From an uncultured Rhodospirillaceae bacterium (GTDB lineage Bacteria; Pseudomonadota; Alphaproteobacteria; Reyranellales; Reyranellaceae), in NCBI GenBank assembly GCA_945952105.1, contig CAMFGZ010000003.1, positions 186,001-250,000 of the forward strand: DNA of 64,000 bases, given 5' to 3'. The position numbers and the translations under genes are program-made. The stretch's first letter is position 1. The number at the start of each line of letters is the position of its first letter. A model generated the notes under the pieces. That model was not told where the DNA came from. It saw only the letters and a list, made by a program, of their open reading frames with translations, and ran no database searches. Of the stretch, positions 59,664 to 64,000 are shown piece by piece.

Positions 59664-60032
59664 TCAGGACCGGCTGACGTGGGCCGACACGCAGCGCCAG
59701 CCCTCCGGCTCCAGGCGCCAGTCGTCGGTGTACCAGCCGCCGCCCTGGCTGCCGTCGGGCCTGGTGTAGCTGGTGCGGGCATGGATGATCGCGAAGTCGC
59801 CCAGCAGGCGTATCTTGACGTCATGCTCGCGGATGCCCTTGACCGCCGAGCCACGCCCGATCTGAGCGAGAAAGGCCGCGCGGTCGATCAGCGTGCCGTC
59901 GGGATTGGTGTTGTAGAAGTCCTGCGACAGGTTCCGGTCGAACCAGCGCACGTCGGCCTCGCCGACCGAGCGCACGAAGTGATGGTTGAGATCCTGCAGG
60001 GTCGCGAGATGCCGCGCCTTGTCGTCCGTCAC
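59664..60032 (-). CDS. NTF2-like (SnoaL/DUF4440) protein
   Basis: This is a 122-residue cone-shaped alpha+beta protein: LNHHFVRSVGEADVRWFDRNL followed by strands including GDFAIIHARTSYTRPDGSQGGGWYTDDWRLEPEGWRCVSAHVS. It matches the DUF4440 type of NTF2-like proteins, which include small isomerases and binding proteins. It lies between the SRPBCC gene and the MFS gene on the minus strand; its role is unknown. Confidence 0.85.
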   Translation of the reverse strand: MTDDKARHLATLQDLNHHFVRSVGEADVRWFDRNLSQDFYNTNPDGTLIDRAAFLAQIGRGSAVKGIREHDVKIRLLGDFAIIHARTSYTRPDGSQGGGWYTDDWRLEPEGWRCVSAHVSRS

Positions 60033-60062
60033 GATGACTTCCTCCGTCCTGGCTCCATTCGT

Positions 60063-60536
60063 TCACATGCGCGGCGCGTATCTGGTGAGCTGTTCCAGCG
60101 ACTGGCTCCAACCTTCCTCGTGCGATCGGCAGAATTCCCGTGAATGGAAATCGGACTGGGTGAAGACGACTTCCGTCCCGTCATCATGGTCCGAGAAAGT
60201 CACGGTGACGAGGGTCGTCGGCGTCAGCGAGCCGTCGCGGCGCACCCAGGCATGGGTGAAGACGAGACGATCGGGCTCGGCGATCTCGCGGTACGTGCCG
60301 ACTTCGGTCTGAATGGCCCCATCGGCCTCGGACTGGATACGCATGCGCCAGGCACCCCCCTCGCGCAGGTCGAGGGCGCAGGACAGGATGTGGAAGCCGT
60401 GCGGTGCCCACCACAGCTTCATGCGCTCCGGTTCGACGAAGGCGCGGAAGACGAGCGGGCGCGGCGCCTGAAGCACACGGTTCAGAGTGAATTCGCGGCG
60501 GGCGGGAAGGGTCGTTTCACCTGCTCTTGCGGGCAT
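60063..60536 (-). CDS. SRPBCC/AHSA1-family protein
   Basis: The 157-residue protein has the START/Bet v1-like AHSA1 fold: FTLNRVLQAPRPLVFRAFVEPERMKLWWAPHGF, then GGAWRMRI and the C-terminal EGWSQSLEQLTRY helix. Such proteins (YdjC/CalC-like) bind hydrophobic ligands and are often encoded with ArsR regulators. Its 5' end overlaps the ArsR gene by 20 nt, implying coupled expression. Confidence 0.9.
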   Translation of the reverse strand: MPARAGETTLPARREFTLNRVLQAPRPLVFRAFVEPERMKLWWAPHGFHILSCALDLREGGAWRMRIQSEADGAIQTEVGTYREIAEPDRLVFTHAWVRRDGSLTPTTLVTVTFSDHDDGTEVVFTQSDFHSREFCRSHEEGWSQSLEQLTRYAPRM

Positions 60537-60897
60537 CGATCCGTCTCCTTTTCTTGCGCGCTGGCGGGGACGCCTGGCTCTCTTCCAGGTAGGCCTCCAG
60601 CCGGTCGAGCCGCTGCTCCCAGAAGCGCTGGTAGGTGGCGACCCAGTCGGAGATCTCCTGCAACGGCTCGGCGGCGAGGCGGCAGGGGCGGCGCTGCGCA
60701 TCGCGGCCGCGCGAGATGAGCCCGGCGCGCTCCAGCACCTTGAGATGCTTGGAGATCGCCGGCAGCGACATGTCGAAGGGCTCGGCCAGTTCCCCGACCG
60801 AGGTCTCGCCCCGTGCGAGCCGGGCCAGGATGGCCCGCCTTGTCGGATCGGCGAGCGCCGAGAAGGTGGCGGTCAGCCGGTCGCTCGTTCGTGTCAT
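60517..60897 (-). CDS. ArsR-family transcriptional regulator
   Basis: The protein has 126 residues with a winged helix: FSALADPTRRAILARLARGE, VGELAEPFDMSLPAISKHLKVLERAGLISR. No arsenic-type CxC metal motif is present in the recognition helix, so it is the non-metal class usually encoded with an AHSA1/SRPBCC partner. The C-terminal tail is rich in Arg/Lys. It is the first gene of the four-gene minus-strand operon and likely autoregulates. Confidence 0.92.
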   Translation of the reverse strand: MTRTSDRLTATFSALADPTRRAILARLARGETSVGELAEPFDMSLPAISKHLKVLERAGLISRGRDAQRRPCRLAAEPLQEISDWVATYQRFWEQRLDRLEAYLEESQASPPARKKRRRIDARKSR

Positions 60898-60966
60898 GGC
60901 TGCTCAATATTATTAACCGTTGGGTAAAATAAAGGCGGTCGTCGCGCTGCTGTCAAGCAACCGCGT

Positions 60967-62781
60967 TCACGACAGGAAGAGACGCGCTCCGACGGGGAGC
61001 GTGCGGGCCTTTTCCAGAGCTTCCATGGTCGTGCGGTAGCCGACTTCGATCGCCGCGTCGAAGCTCGTCCAGTCAAGCAGGTCGATGTGGGTCATCGGCG
61101 GCACGATCAGCAGTTCGGCGGCACCGCGATCCTCCGCGGCCCGCGAGGTGCTGGCGACCAGCGCCGAGCGCAACAGGATGCGCACGATGGAGGGAATGGG
61201 CAGTGTCTCGTTGCGCTTCCAGACGAGGCGGCGGAAGAACTGCCAGGCCGACCACGGCTCCATCACGCCTTCGCCGGCCGCCAGCGCGCCGCCGGTGTCG
61301 ATGTCGACGCCGATCGTGACTCCGCGTCCCAGGCGCTGCATGGCGCGCACCGGGAAATTGTCGATGACGCCGCCGTCGACATGGACCTCGCCGGCCTCGT
61401 TGAACGGCGGCATCACGCCGGGGATCGACACGGACGCCCTCAGCCACCGCCACAACCGCCCGACCGTATGGATGTCGGCCTTCGACGTGGTGAGGTTGGC
61501 GGTCATGCAATAGTAGGGGAGGATCAGGTCCTCGATGTCCTTCTCGCCGAAGGCCATGCGCAGGAGGCGCGTGACCCGCCGGCCGGCGAACAGCGAAATA
61601 AGCGGCACCGTGTAGTCGCTGAGCGGGTTGTTGTCGACGAAGGCCCGGCGGAACCGCGCATCGAGTTCCTCGTCATTCCAGCGCGAGGCGACACCCGCCG
61701 CGACGATGGCGCCCATGCTGGTTCCGCCCACCAGGTCGATCGGCACGCCCGCCTCGCGCAACGCCTTTACGACGCCGATATGCGTGAAGGCACGCGCGCC
61801 GCCGCCAGCCATGACGACACCCACCGCATGGCCGGTGAGGATGCGGGCCAGCCGGTCGATGTCGGCATGGATGTCGAGCCTGACGTGATGGTGATGGCCA
61901 TAGAGGCCACCGGCCAGCAGGGGCGCGGTGGAACCCGCCTTGGGATCATGTCCCTCGTGCAGCAGAACCAGTTCGCGGCGGCGATGGAAGACCGCGCCGC
62001 TCTGCGCGGTCTCGATCTCGAACGGCACCCGGGTCGGCGCGTCGTTGTCGGCGTTGCGGACAACGACGAGGCAGTCGGCCTGGCGCAGGCAGAGTTCGGT
62101 CCACGGCGTCAGCGTCGGATCGGCGCGATAGAGCACGAAAGACGACTCCAGTTCGCAGCGCGCGAACCATTCCGGTTCCTGGTCGAGCGATTCCGATCCC
62201 AGCATCTGCACATGGTCGCCGATGCGGGCGAGCGCGTTGGCCAGCAGGACGGCGAAGCGCGCCGCCGGAACGTCGGGTCCGCTGGGCAGGAGGGCGAAGG
62301 TGCGCGGCTGCCGCCGGCGCTTGCCGGCGTCGGCGGCATTGCGCGCGACCACGCTGCGCATCAGCGCCGGCAGCACTTCCGGATGATGCGACGTAAGGGC
62401 GTTGAAACTGGTCTGGGGCAGTCGCCAGACTTCGCTGTCGCGCAGCGCGGCCACGCTGCGCGTCCGCTTGCCCTGGGACAGCAGCGACATCTCGCCGACC
62501 AGGTTGCCGGGAGGGACCTCGGCGATCAGCACCGGTTCAAGCGCCTCGGCTTCCGATTCGTGGCGGAAGACGCCGAGGCAGCCGCTCGTGACGACATAGA
62601 CCGCGTCGGCCGGTTCGCCCGCGCGGAACAGCGAAGCGCCTCCCGGAAGCACCAGCAAGGTCAACTCGTGTTCGACGACCTTCAGCGCCTCGGGATCGAG
62701 GTCGGCGAACAGCGGCGTCTGCTGCAGGACCTTCTGCAGCCGCTGCCGTGCGGTATCCTCGCTCGGCTCGGCGAGGCTCAT
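60967..62781 (-). CDS. patatin-like phospholipase with N-terminal cyclic-nucleotide-binding domain
   Basis: The product has 604 residues. A cNMP-binding (CRP-type) domain covers about 20-145 with GNLVGEMSLL (93-102) and the basic RTRSVAA segment. A middle linker domain (about 160-310) precedes the patatin domain: oxyanion loop GGGAR (326-330), nucleophile Ser355 in GTSMG, and Asp469 in VDGGVIDN. The architecture is that of neuropathy target esterase/RssA-like lysophospholipases, with one cNMP domain. The start ATG 62781 overlaps the DUF2817 stop by ATGA. Confidence 0.92.
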   Translation of the reverse strand: MSLAEPSEDTARQRLQKVLQQTPLFADLDPEALKVVEHELTLLVLPGGASLFRAGEPADAVYVVTSGCLGVFRHESEAEALEPVLIAEVPPGNLVGEMSLLSQGKRTRSVAALRDSEVWRLPQTSFNALTSHHPEVLPALMRSVVARNAADAGKRRRQPRTFALLPSGPDVPAARFAVLLANALARIGDHVQMLGSESLDQEPEWFARCELESSFVLYRADPTLTPWTELCLRQADCLVVVRNADNDAPTRVPFEIETAQSGAVFHRRRELVLLHEGHDPKAGSTAPLLAGGLYGHHHHVRLDIHADIDRLARILTGHAVGVVMAGGGARAFTHIGVVKALREAGVPIDLVGGTSMGAIVAAGVASRWNDEELDARFRRAFVDNNPLSDYTVPLISLFAGRRVTRLLRMAFGEKDIEDLILPYYCMTANLTTSKADIHTVGRLWRWLRASVSIPGVMPPFNEAGEVHVDGGVIDNFPVRAMQRLGRGVTIGVDIDTGGALAAGEGVMEPWSAWQFFRRLVWKRNETLPIPSIVRILLRSALVASTSRAAEDRGAAELLIVPPMTHIDLLDWTSFDAAIEVGYRTTMEALEKARTLPVGARLFLS

Positions 62782-63869
62782 CCCCCGGTCATCCCCTTCA
62801 GCGCCCAGCCGATGGCCTGATCGGCACGCGTCCAGACCATCTCCCGCCACTTGTCGCCGGCCGGGAAGAAGCGCTCCTTCATATCGGCCTTGAGCGCACG
62901 GCCCTGGGCCGAGCCGAGATCGCCGCGATGATGCACCCAGTTGTCAGCGCGCACGGCCGTCAGCACTTCGGGCACGGTGTAGGTGCCGTATTCGAGAGCT
63001 ACGGACGTGACCTCGGCATCCGGAAGCTCCTGCGGAAAGGCATCGGTCATGACGCCGACGACGACGGCCGAGGTCGAGGTGCCGCTCTCGGGCGAGGTCA
63101 TCTCGTCCCCATACCAGGCCTTCGCCCGGGCGAAGGATTTCGCGGCGGGCGACACCGCGCAGATCAGTTCACCGTGGCCGAAGGGGCCGAGGCCCGTATG
63201 GAAGTCGATGATGCCGACGCGCCTGGCCCGCGACAGCTCCTCGCGCGCGATGGCGCGCACCGTGCGGTTGCTCCAGGTGGGAGCCGTGCCGCCGAAGAAG
63301 ATGCCGTCGGGGTGGGTGTACTGGCCACCACTGATCGCGCCCTGAAGGCCGAAGGCTCCGTGCGCCTGGGCATAGGAGGCGAAGACCATCTCGGTCTCGG
63401 CCCGGCTCGCGTCGTCCCACGTATCGGGCAGCACCGCCTTCGCGATGGCCAGATAGCCGTCGTTGGCGGGATATCCTTTGTCATGGTCGACGAAATTGCG
63501 GTTGAGGTCGACGTTGTCCTCGGTGACGCGGCGCGTCCAGGCGAAGCCATAGGGGTTGAGGGCATGGATCAGCAGCGCGCCGGTATTGGTTGGCAGCTTC
63601 GCCGGGCCGCCCGAGCGCAACCAGGCGATCTCGGCGCCGGAACCGCAATGGCCCTCCACGCCGTGGGTGCCGGCGATCAGCACCAGCATGTTCTCGGCAT
63701 CGGCCGCGCCGAAGCGCGCGGTATCCAGAAAGAGCCTCTCCCGGTTGGGGCCGAGCGCCTTGGGATTGAGCCACGAGCGAAGGGCGCCGCCGGCTTCGGC
63801 CGCGGCGGCGCAGAATTTGGGGCGCGCTTCCCCATAGGTTTCGGAAAAGCACGCGGACACTGAGAACAT
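62778..63869 (-). CDS. DUF2817 (M14-like zinc carboxypeptidase) protein
   Basis: The 363-residue protein matches DUF2817, related to M14 metallocarboxypeptidases/succinylglutamate desuccinylase. A zinc-binding HxxE is at His69/Glu72 (GTHGVEG), the third ligand is probably His in DFHTGLGPFG (about residue 220), and VALEYGTY may hold the catalytic Glu. NPYGFAWTRRVTEDNVDLNRNF is the substrate-arginine region typical of M14. It overlaps the patatin gene by ATGA, so the two are probably one operon; the substrate is unknown. Confidence 0.87.
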   Translation of the reverse strand: MFSVSACFSETYGEARPKFCAAAAEAGGALRSWLNPKALGPNRERLFLDTARFGAADAENMLVLIAGTHGVEGHCGSGAEIAWLRSGGPAKLPTNTGALLIHALNPYGFAWTRRVTEDNVDLNRNFVDHDKGYPANDGYLAIAKAVLPDTWDDASRAETEMVFASYAQAHGAFGLQGAISGGQYTHPDGIFFGGTAPTWSNRTVRAIAREELSRARRVGIIDFHTGLGPFGHGELICAVSPAAKSFARAKAWYGDEMTSPESGTSTSAVVVGVMTDAFPQELPDAEVTSVALEYGTYTVPEVLTAVRADNWVHHRGDLGSAQGRALKADMKERFFPAGDKWREMVWTRADQAIGWALKGMTGG

Positions 63870-63930
63870 CTGGTTCCTCCCGCCGCCATGCTAGCCGGTT
63901 TGACGGCGGGCCGGGAAGTCGGCCCCCGGT

Positions 63931-64000
63931 CTAGCTATCGTACTGCAGCAGCGTTTCGACCGGCGGCTTCAGCTTCTTGCGGCCCTCGAGGAAGGTGAGC
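63931..64000 (-). CDS. C-terminal end of an unidentified protein (partial)
   Basis: A minus-strand frame enters from the right edge and ends at TAG 63933-63931. The visible residues end with FLEGRKKLKPPVETLLQYDS. They are coding-like (no stop, charged helix then tail) and co-directional with the DUF2817 gene, 61 nt upstream of its start. The protein is not recognisable from this tail. Confidence 0.5.
   Translation of the reverse strand, partial: LTFLEGRKKLKPPVETLLQYDS

Overview
The window is chromosomal DNA from a high-GC alphaproteobacterium. Support comes from the gene order rnpB-mraZ-dcw cluster-bamD-recN-ligA, an FtsZ with a very long Pro/Ala linker ending in an [12 protein letters not shown] tip, a DUF1127 protein, and dense overlapping ATGA start/stop junctions. 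A Rhodospirillales/Reyranella-like organism would fit, but this is inference and the species cannot be read from the sequence. No rRNA, tRNA, CRISPR array, insertion sequence or prophage was seen. Nearly every base is in a convincing gene.

Layout. 1-4626: a gene end, an exported alpha/beta hydrolase and uvrB on the minus strand, then a TauE-type permease and a DnaJ/TerB protein on the plus strand. 4631-5717: ampD and the RNase P RNA. 5840-24825: mraZ operator, then mraZ-rsmH-ftsL-ftsI-murE-murF-mraY-murD-ftsW-murG-murC-murB-ddl-ftsQ-ftsA-ftsZ, closed by a strong terminator; this makes and polymerises the peptidoglycan precursor and builds the divisome. 24874-29554: bamD, recN, ligA. lpxC, which often sits between ftsZ and bamD in this class, is absent from that place. 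29658-32340: aminopeptidase P and, divergently, a DUF1127 gene with a structured AT-rich leader. 32368-39761 (minus): uvrD, a Fe3+/polyamine-type ABC importer with palindromes between binding protein and permease, and prmA.

39809-50200 is accessory metabolism: an HtrA-like protein that has lost its catalytic triad, an MBL-fold protein with an altered metal motif, a Nudix hydrolase, a FAD monooxygenase/DUF2783/SDR/GNAT operon, two tandem 4HBT thioesterases, an SDR with Phe at the catalytic Tyr position, an alpha/beta hydrolase, an exported ankyrin protein, an MDR reductase and an HdeD-like membrane protein.

50294-55897 is the most interesting block: a Nudix hydrolase followed by an HMG-CoA-synthase-like protein fused to a DUF35 zinc/OB domain but lacking the nucleophilic Cys, an SCP-x-type thiolase, two half-size MaoC proteins of which only one keeps the catalytic Asp/His, and an SDR. 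Together they look like a CoA-thioester chain-shortening module analogous to thiolase/DUF35/MaoC assemblies known from steroid degradation and archaeal mevalonate synthesis.

55984-64000: a FAD monooxygenase, a divergent AraC/DUF2000 pair, an ArsR-SRPBCC-NTF2-MFS operon, and a cyclic-nucleotide-binding-domain patatin phospholipase overlapping a DUF2817 zinc carboxypeptidase-like gene; the 3' end of one more minus-strand gene runs off the window.
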